Shown here piece by piece: positions 1 to 7,994 of a DNA stretch of 16,936 nucleotides. Made by a program: the position numbers and the translations under genes. The stretch is from an uncultured Eubacterium sp. (GTDB lineage Bacteria > Bacillota > Clostridia > Lachnospirales > Lachnospiraceae): assembly GCA_934358495.1 (NCBI GenBank), contig CAKRKO010000057.1, positions 1-16,936 of the forward strand. The letters run 5' to 3'. The notes under the pieces were generated by a model, which was not told the DNA's origin, did not search any database, and worked only from the letters and a program-made list of their open reading frames with translations. Positions within the stretch are counted from its first letter, which is position 1, and each line of letters starts with the position of its first letter.

Positions 1-74
1 CAGTGGTCACAGAAAATTTTTCATATCCTCGTTGGAGTTAGTTTTTATTTGTTCCCTAAACGACAAACAAGAAT

Positions 75-977
75 TTATTTTACGGAACCAATAAGTTCAT
101 TGATATCCACAATACCATGCATCTGCATGTACTGCTCAATACCATCCACAATTTCCATAGTAACCATTGGATTTGCAAAATTGGCAGTTCCGACACTGAC
201 TGCAGTTGCACCTGCCAGCATCAGTTCCAGTGCATCCTCGGTATTCTGGATACCTCCCATTCCGATAATTGGAAGGTTTACAGCATTTGCCACCTGATAC
301 ACCATGCGGACTGCGATCGGGTGTACCGCCGGACCAGACAGACCACCGGTCTTATTTGCAATGGCAAAGGTACGTTTATTGACATCAATTTTCATACCCG
401 TCAGAGTGTTGATCAGGGACAGTGCATCTGCACCGCCTGCCTCTGCTGCTTTTGCCATCACAGTAATATCTGTTACATTCGGGCTCAGTTTCATGATCAC
501 CGGCTGTTTTGCATGTTTTTTCACTTCTCTTGTAATCGCCTCAACGGCTTTGGGATCCTGACCAAAAGCGATTCCACCCTCTTTTACATTCGGGCAAGAA
601 ATATTGATTTCAAGCATATCGACCGGCTGATCTGCCAGACGTTCTACTACCTCACAGTAATCTTCGGTAGATTTTCCACATACATTTACGATAATCTTTG
701 TATCATATTTTTTCAAAAAGGGAATGTCTCTGGATACAAATACGTCAATACCTGGGTTCTGCAGACCAATGGCATTGAGCATGCCGCCGTATACTTCTGC
801 GATACGCGGTGTCGGGTTTCCCGGCCACGGAATGTTTGCTACACCTTTGGTAACTACCGCGCCCAGACGGTTCAGATCTACAAATTCAGAAAATTCCTCA
901 CCGGAGCCGAAAGTACCAGAGGCAACCATAACCGGATTGTCAAATGTGACTCCTGCAATTGTTACTTTTGTGTTCAT
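75..977 (-). CDS. pyrD: Dihydroorotate dehydrogenase B, catalytic subunit
   Basis: PyrD oxidises dihydroorotate to orotate, step 4 of UMP synthesis. This 300-residue protein has the class 1B pattern: NAIGLQNPG at 68-76, the active-site loop NISCPNVKEGG at 125-135 with catalytic Cys128 (class 2 enzymes have Ser), GGLSGPA at 211-217, and the FMN-phosphate segments PIIGMGGI (236-243) and SVGTANF (261-267). Class 1B enzymes form a heterotetramer with PyrK, which passes electrons from FMN to NAD; pyrK lies directly upstream. The ATG overlaps the pyrK stop by one base (TAATG), so translation is probably coupled, which fixes the start. It is the last gene of the cluster. I see no clear terminator in the 74 bases left in the window. 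Length is normal and nothing is broken. Confidence 0.97.
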   Translation of the reverse strand: MNTKVTIAGVTFDNPVMVASGTFGSGEEFSEFVDLNRLGAVVTKGVANIPWPGNPTPRIAEVYGGMLNAIGLQNPGIDVFVSRDIPFLKKYDTKIIVNVCGKSTEDYCEVVERLADQPVDMLEINISCPNVKEGGIAFGQDPKAVEAITREVKKHAKQPVIMKLSPNVTDITVMAKAAEAGGADALSLINTLTGMKIDVNKRTFAIANKTGGLSGPAVHPIAVRMVYQVANAVNLPIIGMGGIQNTEDALELMLAGATAVSVGTANFANPMVTMEIVDGIEQYMQMHGIVDINELIGSVK

Positions 978-1747
978 TACAGCTCTACCTCCTCTGCCAA
1001 AAATACCGGGCCCTCTTTGCAGACACGTTTATTATGTACATTTGTATGTCCATCTACTTCTTTGGATTTGCATACGCAGGCCAGACATGCGCCGATACCG
1101 CAGGCCATTTTCTCCTCCATGGAGATCCAGCACTCGATATTGTTTTCAGCAGCATAATTTTTCAGCGCGCGAAGCATCGGAGTCGGACCACATGCATAGA
1201 TAACTTCTGCATCCAATGCATTTTCACGGATGGCATCCAGCACATTTCCTTTTGTCCCAACACTACCGTCTTCTGTGGCAATGTAAACTTCACCCTGTTT
1301 TTTGAACTCGTCCAGAAGGAACATGTCGCAGTTGCGATATCCAAGGATGATCTGTTTCTCGCAATTTAACTGTTTTGCAAGCTCCAGGATTGGCGGAATA
1401 CCGATTCCGCCACCGATCAGAAATGCTTTTTTACCTTTTAACGGGAAACCATTTCCAAGCGGTCCCATAACAGAGAGATAATCTCCTGTCTGTTTTTCGG
1501 AAAATTCTGTGGTTCCCTTCCCTGCAATACGGTATACCAGATGCAGGGAAGAATCATCTTTGTCAATCTCACAGATACTGATCGGACGGGGAAGTAATCT
1601 GCTTCCATCATCACAGTAAATGGAAATAAACTGTCCTGCTTTTGCATACTGCGCAATTTTATCTGTCTTGATCCACAGGCTGTAGATTGCCGGAGCGATC
1701 TGCTCCTGGCTGATGACTACGGCCTGCTCTTTAAATTTCTCTGCCAT
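977..1747 (-). CDS. pyrK: Dihydroorotate dehydrogenase B, electron transfer subunit
   Basis: PyrK is the FAD and 2Fe-2S subunit that links the PyrD flavin to NAD+. In its 256 residues I see the FAD-binding RPIS at 54-57, the nucleotide-binding GGGIGIPP at 112-119, CGPTPML at 186-192 near the C-terminal side of the NAD domain, and a cysteine cluster with Cys216, Cys221, Cys224 and Cys243 in the spacing typical of the PyrK iron-sulfur site; Cys226 is an extra cysteine. The start is supported by AGGAGG five bases upstream of the ATG, and this site overlaps the end of pyrF (10-base gap). The stop overlaps the pyrD start. A pyrK-pyrD pair means NAD+ rather than fumarate or quinone is the likely acceptor (family knowledge). 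Confidence 0.96.
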   Translation of the reverse strand: MAEKFKEQAVVISQEQIAPAIYSLWIKTDKIAQYAKAGQFISIYCDDGSRLLPRPISICEIDKDDSSLHLVYRIAGKGTTEFSEKQTGDYLSVMGPLGNGFPLKGKKAFLIGGGIGIPPILELAKQLNCEKQIILGYRNCDMFLLDEFKKQGEVYIATEDGSVGTKGNVLDAIRENALDAEVIYACGPTPMLRALKNYAAENNIECWISMEEKMACGIGACLACVCKSKEVDGHTNVHNKRVCKEGPVFLAEEVEL

Positions 1748-1757
1748 GTTGTCCTCC

Positions 1758-2678
1758 TTATTTCAATGCGGAAGCAATATCTTCAATCATGTCGATAACT
1801 GCCTGACGGGAAGCATCTGCGAAGTTCTCTGCGCCAAACTGTGCGTATTTCTCCTGTTTGTAAGCTGCAATGATACCTCTGGAGGAGTTTACGATTGCGC
1901 CCAGACCATCTTTATTGAAATAATGGGTCAGATCTTTGCCTTTTCCACCCTGTGCGCCGTAACCCGGTACCAGAATGAAGCTCTTTGGCATTACCTGGCG
2001 TAATACTTTACCAACTTCCGGATAAGTAGCACCTACAACAGCTCCGATGTAGCTGTACTCATCACCCATAACATCCTCACCCCATGCAGCAACTTTCTCA
2101 GCTACATGCTCATATAGCGGTTTTCCGTCGATCAGACGATCCTGGAATTCACCACTGGACGGATTGGATGTTTTTACAAGAATAAACAGGCCTTTTTTCT
2201 CCTCTTTACAAACATCAGCAAATGGTTTGATACCGTCTGTGCCAAGGTAAGGGTTTACTGTTGCAAAATCCTCATTGAACGTACTGTATGTCTTGCTTCC
2301 CACCTGCACTTTTCCGAGATGTCCGACTGCATATGCTGCGGATGTGGAACCGATATCTCCACGTTTTACATCACCGATAACAACCAGATCTTTCTGATGA
2401 CAATAATCAACAGTTTTCTGGAATGCTTTCAGACCTTCCACACCAAACTGCTCATACATGGCAATCTGCGGTTTTACAGCCGGGATCAGATCATAGGTGC
2501 TGTCGATGATCTGTTTGTTATACTGCCAGATCGCATCTGCTGCACCTTCCAGTGTCTCGCCATATTCAGCAAAAGATTTTTTCTGAATATGCTCCGGAAC
2601 ATAAGAAAGCATCGGGTCTAAGCCGACTACGATCGGTGCACCTGTTTTTTTGATTTTTTCTACTAACTTGTTGATCAT
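1758..2678 (-). CDS. pyrF: Orotidine 5'-phosphate decarboxylase (long, type 2 form)
   Basis: PyrF decarboxylates OMP to UMP, the last step of the pathway. At 306 residues it is the longer subfamily, not the ~240-residue form of Bacillus or E. coli. The TIM-barrel motifs are present: GLDP at 19-22, AVKPQIAMYE at 67-76, and the catalytic DVKRGDI at 103-109, in which Asp103, Lys105 and Asp108 belong to the charged active-site network. LVPGYGAQGG and NSSRGII near the C-terminus match the phosphate-binding region. A GAGGAG site 11 bases upstream supports the ATG. It sits between pyrC and pyrK, 10 bases from pyrK. The 100-base gap to pyrC is AT-rich and could hold a weak internal promoter. Confidence 0.96.
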   Translation of the reverse strand: MINKLVEKIKKTGAPIVVGLDPMLSYVPEHIQKKSFAEYGETLEGAADAIWQYNKQIIDSTYDLIPAVKPQIAMYEQFGVEGLKAFQKTVDYCHQKDLVVIGDVKRGDIGSTSAAYAVGHLGKVQVGSKTYSTFNEDFATVNPYLGTDGIKPFADVCKEEKKGLFILVKTSNPSSGEFQDRLIDGKPLYEHVAEKVAAWGEDVMGDEYSYIGAVVGATYPEVGKVLRQVMPKSFILVPGYGAQGGKGKDLTHYFNKDGLGAIVNSSRGIIAAYKQEKYAQFGAENFADASRQAVIDMIEDIASALK

Positions 2679-2778
2679 TGTGTCTCGTTCTCCTCTTTAT
2701 GAAATTTTATATAAATATATACTTTTATCTTTTTTAAATATCAGCCATTTTGTGACTTACTTTTTCTGCATATCCGCA
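2679..2778 (-). promoter_or_regulatory. AT-rich pyrC-pyrF spacer, possible internal promoter
   Basis: This gap is the longest within the pyrimidine cluster. On the minus strand it has overlapping TATATT/TATAAA-like hexamers (around 2705-2725) about 30 bases upstream of the pyrF start, but no convincing -35 at 17 bases. I see no terminator hairpin and no long structured leader of the PyrR attenuator kind. Read-through from pyrC is the simplest reading. Confidence 0.25.
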
Positions 2779-4056
2779 CTATTTCTCCAGATATGCGATT
2801 TCTCCATCCACGATGGTCGCTTTTACTTTTCCAGTCACTTTCCTGCCACCAAATGGTGTGTTTTTACCCTTGGATAAAAATTCTGCCGGGTCGATCACCC
2901 ATTCACACTCCGGGTCAAAAATGGTCAGATCCGCATGGCTTCCTTCTGCAACGGTACCTTTTTCCAGACGAAGTACTTTTGCAGGGTTGTAACTCATCTT
3001 TTCAGCCATCTGCATCGGAGTCAGAATGCCCGGTTTTACCAGTTCTGTATAAGTGAGGGCTGCTGCTGTCTCCAGACCAACAATTCCAAACGGAGCTTTC
3101 TGAATACCCTGCTCTTTCTCTCTGGCGGCATGCGGTGCATGATCCGTTGCGATCACATCCATGATGTCATCTGCCAGGCCTTTCTTTAATGCCTCCACGT
3201 CTTCTTTGGTACGAAGTGGCGGGTTCATTTTATAATTTGCATTATCCTCTGTGATATCATCAGAAGTCATGCAAAAATGATGCGGGCAGACTTCTGCAGT
3301 CACCGGAAGTCCTTCCTCTTTTGCCAGTTCTACCATGCGCACACTGTCTTTTGTGGAGCAATGACACAGATGCAGGCGCACACCGGTTTCTTTTGCCAGC
3401 AGGATATCTCTTGCCACGATCACGTCTTCTACAGAATTTGTAATGCCTGCAAAACCAAGTTCTTTTGATTTTGCATCTGCATTCAGCACACCACCGTGTA
3501 CCATGTTAATATCTTCACAGTGTGCCAGCACTGCCAGACCTTCTTCTGCCGCGATCTTCATTCCTTCCCGGTAAAGCTGTGCGTTCATAACAGATTTGCC
3601 GTCCTCACTGATGGCCGGGCTTCCTGCTGCTGCCATTCCACGGATATCCGCAAGCTCCTCGCCTTTCTGTCCCTTTGTCACCGCACCGGCCTGCAATACA
3701 TGCACTTTTGTCACTGCCTCGGCTTTGTGTTTGACATAATTGATCACATCCGGTTTGTCGGCCACCGGTTTTGTGTTTGGCATTGCCACGATTGTGGTAA
3801 ATCCTCCATGCAGTGCAGCCGCTCCTCCGGTCTGAATATCCTCTTTGTACTCCAGTCCCGGATCACGTAAATGTACGTGCAGATCAATAAATCCAGGCAT
3901 TACATAACATCCCTTTGCATCCAGAATGTCAGCTTCTGCATCTTTGATTGCTGGTGCAATTTTGGTCACTTTTCCGTCTTTCACCAGAACATCGGCCTTT
4001 GTAGTGGTCTTGTCTCCCGGATTGATCACAGTTCCGTTTTTTATCAAAAGTATCAT
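2779..4056 (-). CDS. pyrC: Dihydroorotase, class I
   Basis: PyrC cyclises carbamoyl-aspartate to dihydroorotate, step 3 of UMP synthesis. At 425 residues it is a class I (Bacillus-like) amidohydrolase. The signature MPGFIDLHVHLRDPG spans 53-67, with His60 and His62 as metal ligands and Arg64 for substrate. Further ligands fit Asp152 (EDG), His179 (AHCED), His232 (CHCST) and Asp305 (ATDHAPH). Asn94 in the MPNT motif is also conserved. All catalytic residues are present, so this should be an active enzyme and not an inactive PyrC-like partner. The ATG follows AAGGAAGG at 8 bases. It opens the cluster, with its own promoter between hflX and pyrC. Confidence 0.97.
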   Translation of the reverse strand: MILLIKNGTVINPGDKTTTKADVLVKDGKVTKIAPAIKDAEADILDAKGCYVMPGFIDLHVHLRDPGLEYKEDIQTGGAAALHGGFTTIVAMPNTKPVADKPDVINYVKHKAEAVTKVHVLQAGAVTKGQKGEELADIRGMAAAGSPAISEDGKSVMNAQLYREGMKIAAEEGLAVLAHCEDINMVHGGVLNADAKSKELGFAGITNSVEDVIVARDILLAKETGVRLHLCHCSTKDSVRMVELAKEEGLPVTAEVCPHHFCMTSDDITEDNANYKMNPPLRTKEDVEALKKGLADDIMDVIATDHAPHAAREKEQGIQKAPFGIVGLETAAALTYTELVKPGILTPMQMAEKMSYNPAKVLRLEKGTVAEGSHADLTIFDPECEWVIDPAEFLSKGKNTPFGGRKVTGKVKATIVDGEIAYLEK

Positions 4057-4087
4057 CCTGACAGCCTTCCTTTCTTAATTTACGTTT

Positions 4088-4116
4088 ATTTTAGCATTTA
4101 CAGTACTTTACCGCAA
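4088..4116 (-). promoter_or_regulatory. Promoter of the pyrCFKD unit
   Basis: On the minus strand TTGCGG (4111-4116) and TAAAAT (4088-4093) are separated by exactly 17 bases, and TGC before the -10 makes it an extended -10. Transcription would start near 4081, leaving a leader of only about 25 bases before pyrC. That leaves no room for a PyrR-type attenuator, so regulation, if any, would act at initiation or elsewhere. The -35 starts 8 bases beyond the hflX stop codon. Confidence 0.6.
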
Positions 4117-4123
4117 TACATTG

Positions 4124-5356
4124 TTATAGCTCCGGCGGCACATATGCTTCCACATAAATACCATCCGCCGTATACTCTTCTTTCAGCAGTTCACCGTATT
4201 TACGGATCTTCTGAATCTCTCCGGCTTTCTCATATGGAAATGTATGCTTCAGCAGCACTTTGTCCTCTCTGAGCATATCCTCAAACACTTCTTTTAATGT
4301 ATCCAGCCCCATTCCTGTTTTCGCCGAAATACGCAGTGTCTTGTCCGCCCGAAAATCCTGTAAGATTTCATCTCCGGCAAGGCGGTCACATTTGTTAAAT
4401 ACCGTGAGGATTTTTTTGTCTGTCACGCCAAGATCCTGCAGTGTCATATAAACCACATGCATCTGCGCATCCCACTGCGGATTGGATGCATCTACCACAT
4501 GCACGATAAAATCCGCATATTTCGCCTCTTCCAGTGTACTCTTGAATGCATCTACCAGATGATGCGGCAGTTTCCGGATAAATCCAACCGTATCCGTCAG
4601 CATCAGATTCTGATGATTGGATAACTCCAGCATGCGGGTGGTCGGATCCAGTGTTGCAAAAAGCTGATCTTCCTCCAGTACCCCTGCATTCGTCAGCGTA
4701 TTCAATAACGTTGATTTTCCCGCATTGGTGTATCCAACAATAGCCGCAACTTTCGTATGACTCTTCATACGCTGGGTACGTGTCAGTTCACGGTGCCGTA
4801 CCACTTCTTTTAATTCCCGGTTCAACTGCGCGGTTCTGTGTCCGATAAGTCGCCGGTCAATCTCCAGTTTTTTCTCACCCGGTCCTCTCGTTCCGATTCC
4901 ACCACCCAATCTGGACATGGAACGACCAAATCCGGCCAGACGGCTTGCACGATATTTTAACTGTGCCAGTTCTACCTGAATTTTACCCTCACTTGTTCTC
5001 GCCCTTGCCGCAAAAATATCCAGAATCAGCAGGGTTCGATCCATGACTTTGCTGTCCAGCACCTGCTCCATATTTCTCATCTGGATTGGAGAAAGCTCAT
5101 CATCACAGATAATGCCTGTAGCTTCTTTTTCCCAGATCATATCGCGAATTTCTTCTAATTTTCCAGTTCCCACATAAGTGCCCGGGTGCATATGCTCCAG
5201 TTTCTGGATCACGGTTCCGACCACTTCGGCTCCTGCTGTCGCTGCAAGTTCCGCCAGTTCCGCCAGAGAAGCTTCGGTATCGTCGCTGTCCCGCTCGCTG
5301 ATGCCCACCAGAATTACCCGTTCTACCGGCTGCTCATTTTCATATACTGTTCCCAC
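4124..5356 (-). CDS. hflX: HflX-family GTPase
   Basis: HflX is a translational GTPase-like factor that binds the 50S subunit and splits or rescues stalled ribosomes, especially under heat stress (family knowledge). The 410 residues show the N-terminal HflX domain (about 10-105), the glycine-rich GGGIGTRGPGE at 151-161, and a G domain with GYTNAGKST (G1, 208-216), DTVGF (G3, 255-259), NKCD (G4, 321-324) and SAKTG (G5, 344-348). The start is GTG, immediately following the TAA of the lipoprotein gene (TAAGTG), with GGAAGGAAAC about 10 bases upstream as the likely ribosome binding site. This points to translational coupling. No terminator is visible after the gene; the pyrC promoter begins at once. 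Confidence 0.95.
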   Translation of the reverse strand: MGTVYENEQPVERVILVGISERDSDDTEASLAELAELAATAGAEVVGTVIQKLEHMHPGTYVGTGKLEEIRDMIWEKEATGIICDDELSPIQMRNMEQVLDSKVMDRTLLILDIFAARARTSEGKIQVELAQLKYRASRLAGFGRSMSRLGGGIGTRGPGEKKLEIDRRLIGHRTAQLNRELKEVVRHRELTRTQRMKSHTKVAAIVGYTNAGKSTLLNTLTNAGVLEEDQLFATLDPTTRMLELSNHQNLMLTDTVGFIRKLPHHLVDAFKSTLEEAKYADFIVHVVDASNPQWDAQMHVVYMTLQDLGVTDKKILTVFNKCDRLAGDEILQDFRADKTLRISAKTGMGLDTLKEVFEDMLREDKVLLKHTFPYEKAGEIQKIRKYGELLKEEYTADGIYVEAYVPPEL

Positions 5357-6385
5357 TTACTGTTTGTTTCCTTCCGTTGTTGTATCGTTTATATTTCCTT
5401 CGATCACATCCGCGCCGGTATCGACACGGGTCTGTAAAAATTCATATTCTTTCTGCATGTCGGCATCATCCGGATAATCTGCCACATATGCTTTGGCGGT
5501 TTCCAACGCAGATGCAAAATCTCCGCTCTTTTCATACATTGCAACCAGTTCCTTCTGCAGACCTTTCTTCTGTGCATCCACTGCATTTTCAATGGCCTTT
5601 TTATAATAAGTAACTGCATCTGCATAATCTCCGGACTCCGCAGCGATTTCGCCGAGCTGTTCTAACGCATCTGCGTCCTTCGGATACTTATCCATATATT
5701 TCTGGAAGGCTGCCTTTGCCTCGTCCATCTGGTCATTAGATGCATACATTTTTCCAAGACTCAGATATGCACTATCCTCACCTTTTTCTGCTGCCTGGCT
5801 ATACATGCTTGCCGCATTTTGGGTATCACCCTTCAGTGCATAGAGATCTCCAATCCCCTCATAATCCGCTGCGGAAGAAGGCTTGATCTGAAGTCCTTTT
5901 TCCAGGTAGCTCTGTGCCTGCTCCTTTTCTCCTGCATTCTGCAGATTTTCACTGATGTGACCGTATAATTTTGCATCAGACTCATTCAGAGATACTGCCT
6001 GGACATAATCCTTTAATGCAGCCTCATTCTGTCCGTCTGCCAGCAGCACACTTCCTCTGAGATAGTATACTTCCCAGTTTTTTCCATCATAGTCAATCAG
6101 GTTATCATAGGTCTCAAGAGCAGCCTTTGTATCACCGGATTTGTACTGTGCCAGTGCTTTATAATAGCAGACATCAAGCTCTTCTGCACGGATTCTTCCC
6201 AGCGACTGATCCAGTGCTTTCTGAAAACTTCCAACTGCATCCTTATAATTTTCCTCCTGCATCTGCTTGATGCCGAGTTCTTTGTATTCCTGTGCTTTTT
6301 TCTCAGACTTGCTGGTGCAACCACCAAGCAATGCTGACAGACCAAGCAGTCCTGCCAGAAAAAACACTATTATTTTTTTCCTCAT
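5357..6385 (-). CDS. TPR-repeat lipoprotein
   Basis: This predicted exported lipoprotein has 342 residues from the chosen ATG. The N-terminus is MRKK, then a hydrophobic segment and a lipobox LLGGC, with Cys23 as the lipidated residue. The rest is a run of 34-residue helical repeats of the TPR type from about residue 30 to 330 (for example YKDAVGSFQKAL, NEAALKDYVQAV, AKAAFQKYMDKYP, YADAVTYYKKAI). TPR proteins act as protein-binding scaffolds; no partner can be named. An upstream in-frame ATG at 6415 would add 10 residues but lies upstream of the GGAGGA site (6398-6403). The ATG at 6397 abuts that site, and 6385 is 12 bases from it, so I prefer 6385. It is coupled to hflX; a functional tie to ribosome rescue is not established. 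Confidence 0.87.
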   Translation of the reverse strand: MRKKIIVFFLAGLLGLSALLGGCTSKSEKKAQEYKELGIKQMQEENYKDAVGSFQKALDQSLGRIRAEELDVCYYKALAQYKSGDTKAALETYDNLIDYDGKNWEVYYLRGSVLLADGQNEAALKDYVQAVSLNESDAKLYGHISENLQNAGEKEQAQSYLEKGLQIKPSSAADYEGIGDLYALKGDTQNAASMYSQAAEKGEDSAYLSLGKMYASNDQMDEAKAAFQKYMDKYPKDADALEQLGEIAAESGDYADAVTYYKKAIENAVDAQKKGLQKELVAMYEKSGDFASALETAKAYVADYPDDADMQKEYEFLQTRVDTGADVIEGNINDTTTEGNKQ

Positions 6386-6481
6386 ATCTATATTCATTCC
6401 TCCATGCCGAAACAAAATTCAAGTCGAACGCACGACCAAATCCACCACAAATACAAATTTATCTCTCATTTTCATTACCTT

Positions 6482-6512
6482 ATAGTATGCCATGAATATG
6501 GGCTCACTGCAA
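6482..6512 (-). promoter_or_regulatory. Candidate promoter of the lipoprotein-hflX unit
   Basis: On the minus strand TTGCAG (6507-6512) and TACTAT (6482-6487) are 19 bases apart, which is longer than ideal. They lie about 100 bases upstream of the lipoprotein start and downstream of the ahcY terminator, the right place for a new unit. The hexamers are imperfect, so this is a tentative call. Confidence 0.3.
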
Positions 6513-6575
6513 GAAAATTATCCCTTCCCAACGCACTAAAGCAGCAAAAATCCCCCGCCTTTTCTCTGTAAAAAA

Positions 6576-6607
6576 GTCTGTCACATGTTTTCCGACATGT
6601 AACAGAC
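6576..6607 (-). terminator. Terminator of the ahcY unit
   Basis: GTCTGT-C-ACATGT pairs with ACATGT-A-ACAGAC across a short TTCCG-type loop, giving a 13-position stem with one C/A mismatch. On the minus strand the stem is followed by six T (6575-6570). It sits about 110 bases after the ahcY stop and upstream of the lipoprotein unit. The plus-strand side is T-rich but less regular, so the main direction is minus. Confidence 0.8.
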
Positions 6608-6716
6608 CTTGTTATTATTATTTTAAGTCGAACGTATATGAGACTTGCTTCGTAATTCTGGCCAGTGATGGCTGACCTACTTCTCTTAGGCGTTGCTCTT
6701 CTGACTGAGGTAACTA
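6608..6716 (-). ncRNA. Hairpin-rich stretch after ahcY, possible small RNA or 3' UTR
   Basis: No open reading frame of note lies here. On the minus strand I can draw GGTCAG/CTGGCC with a 6-base loop (6660-6677), a 4-base stem CCTA/TAGG with a 7-base loop (6676-6690) that shares two bases with it and so excludes it, and AAGTC/GACTT with a 12-base loop (6625-6646), followed by the terminator at 6576-6607. A perfect TATAAT (6716-6721) overlaps the ahcY stop codon, though without a good -35. I do not recognise a known RNA family. It may only be a structured 3' end of the ahcY mRNA. Confidence 0.35.
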
Positions 6717-7967
6717 TTATAAGTCAATATTGGAAGAATTCAGATATTTTTCCTGCTCCGGAGTCAGTGTATCAATGGATTTACCAAGAAAACGAAGTTT
6801 TCTGTTTGCCACTTCCAGATCTACGTTACGTGGAACGTTGATCAGTTTCTCTGTCAGGTTCTTTGCGTTTTCAACCAGATATTTTGCACTCAGTGCCTGG
6901 ATTGCAAAACTCATATCCATGATCTCTGCCGGATGTCCGTCACCTGCAGCCAAGTTTACCAGACGACCTTCTGCCAGAATGTAGATCCATTTATCTTCTG
7001 TGATCTGATAGCCAACAATGTTTTTACGCTGATCTATGGTATCCAGTGCAATCTCGCGCAGACGTTTCATATCAATTTCCACATCAAAATGTCCTGCATT
7101 GCAGAGGATGGCACCATTTTTCATCACTTTGAAATCCTGCTCACGGATAACACCTGCACAGCCGGTTACTGTAATAAAGAAATCACCGATCTTAGCCGCT
7201 TCATTCATCGGCATTACGTCAAATCCGTCCATAACTGCCTCGATGGCTTTGATCGGATCTACCTCAGTAACAATAACTTTTGCGCCAAGTCCTTTGGCAC
7301 GCATAGCCACACCTTTTCCACACCAACCGTAACCTGCAACAACAACATATTTTCCAGCTACAATCAGGTTTGTGGTACGGTTGATTCCGTCAAATACGGA
7401 CTGACCGGTTCCGTAACGATTGTCAAACAGATGCTTGCAGTCTGCGTTGTTTACCAGAACCATCGGGAATTTCAGCTCATTATTTTTTGCCATTGCGATC
7501 AGACGGATGATACCGGTTGTAGTTTCCTCGCATCCACCGATGACATACTGCAGCTTATCCTGCATCTTTGTATGAAGCATATGAACCAGATCACCGCCGT
7601 CATCAATAATGATGTTACAGTTGTTCTCCAAAACGCTTGTGATATGCTGGTCGTACTCTTCCGGAGTGCAGTTGTACCATGCAAATACATTTAATCCGTC
7701 AGCCACCAGCGCTGCTGCCACGTCATCCTGTGTGGAGAGCGGGTTGCTTCCTGTGATGTACATCTCTGCACCACCGGCAGCCAGTACCTTGCAAAGGTAT
7801 GCTGTTTTTGCTTCCAGATGAATGGAAAGTGCGATACGGATGCCCTCAAATGGTTTTTCTTTGGAAAAATCATCTTCCAGACTGCGAAGCAGCGGACAGT
7901 TTTTGCGTACCCAGTCTATTTTATGTGCTCCGGATGGAGCAAGGTTGATATCCTTGATTGAACTCAT
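6717..7967 (-). CDS. ahcY: Adenosylhomocysteinase-like hydrolase, short form
   Basis: The enzyme splits S-adenosylhomocysteine into homocysteine and adenosine using bound NAD, removing the product of methyltransferases. The 416 residues contain DDGGD at 122-126, ETTTG at 148-152, the Lys178/Asp182 region (NADCKHLFDN), the NAD-binding GYGWCGKG at 212-219 with Glu235 after it, NAGHFDVE at 290-297 with His293, and NLAAGDGHP around 338-346. The protein ends soon after LTPEQEKYL; the usual C-terminal tail with GP-x-KPDHYRY, whose Lys and Tyr reach into the neighbouring subunit's NAD site, is absent. That, and the AAGDGHP sequence, fit the archaeal/Thermotoga-like branch, some of whose members prefer S-inosylhomocysteine. 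AGGAGG six bases upstream supports the ATG. relQ is 27 bases upstream. Confidence 0.93.
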   Translation of the reverse strand: MSSIKDINLAPSGAHKIDWVRKNCPLLRSLEDDFSKEKPFEGIRIALSIHLEAKTAYLCKVLAAGGAEMYITGSNPLSTQDDVAAALVADGLNVFAWYNCTPEEYDQHITSVLENNCNIIIDDGGDLVHMLHTKMQDKLQYVIGGCEETTTGIIRLIAMAKNNELKFPMVLVNNADCKHLFDNRYGTGQSVFDGINRTTNLIVAGKYVVVAGYGWCGKGVAMRAKGLGAKVIVTEVDPIKAIEAVMDGFDVMPMNEAAKIGDFFITVTGCAGVIREQDFKVMKNGAILCNAGHFDVEIDMKRLREIALDTIDQRKNIVGYQITEDKWIYILAEGRLVNLAAGDGHPAEIMDMSFAIQALSAKYLVENAKNLTEKLINVPRNVDLEVANRKLRFLGKSIDTLTPEQEKYLNSSNIDL

Positions 7968-7994
7968 TGTTTTCCTCCTGCGTGTGTGTTAATT

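Noticed and set aside
117..1157. A 346-codon plus-strand open frame rich in Cys and His
   Set aside because: It is antisense to pyrD and pyrK, both of which have full motifs, and its composition (many Cys, His, Ile) is typical of a shadow frame. No ribosome binding site supports it.
6676..6690. Resemblance of GAAGTAGG on the minus strand to the glutamine (glnA) riboswitch core
   Set aside because: The partner block CGUUCA and the GGACGGAAG part of the core are missing, and it lies after a gene rather than before one.
6933..7694. A 253-codon plus-strand open frame opposite ahcY
   Set aside because: Shadow of a well-conserved gene; no motif, no ribosome binding site, unusual Cys/His content.
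7968..7994. A SAH riboswitch upstream of ahcY
   Set aside because: The gap to relQ is only 27 bases and holds just the ribosome binding site.
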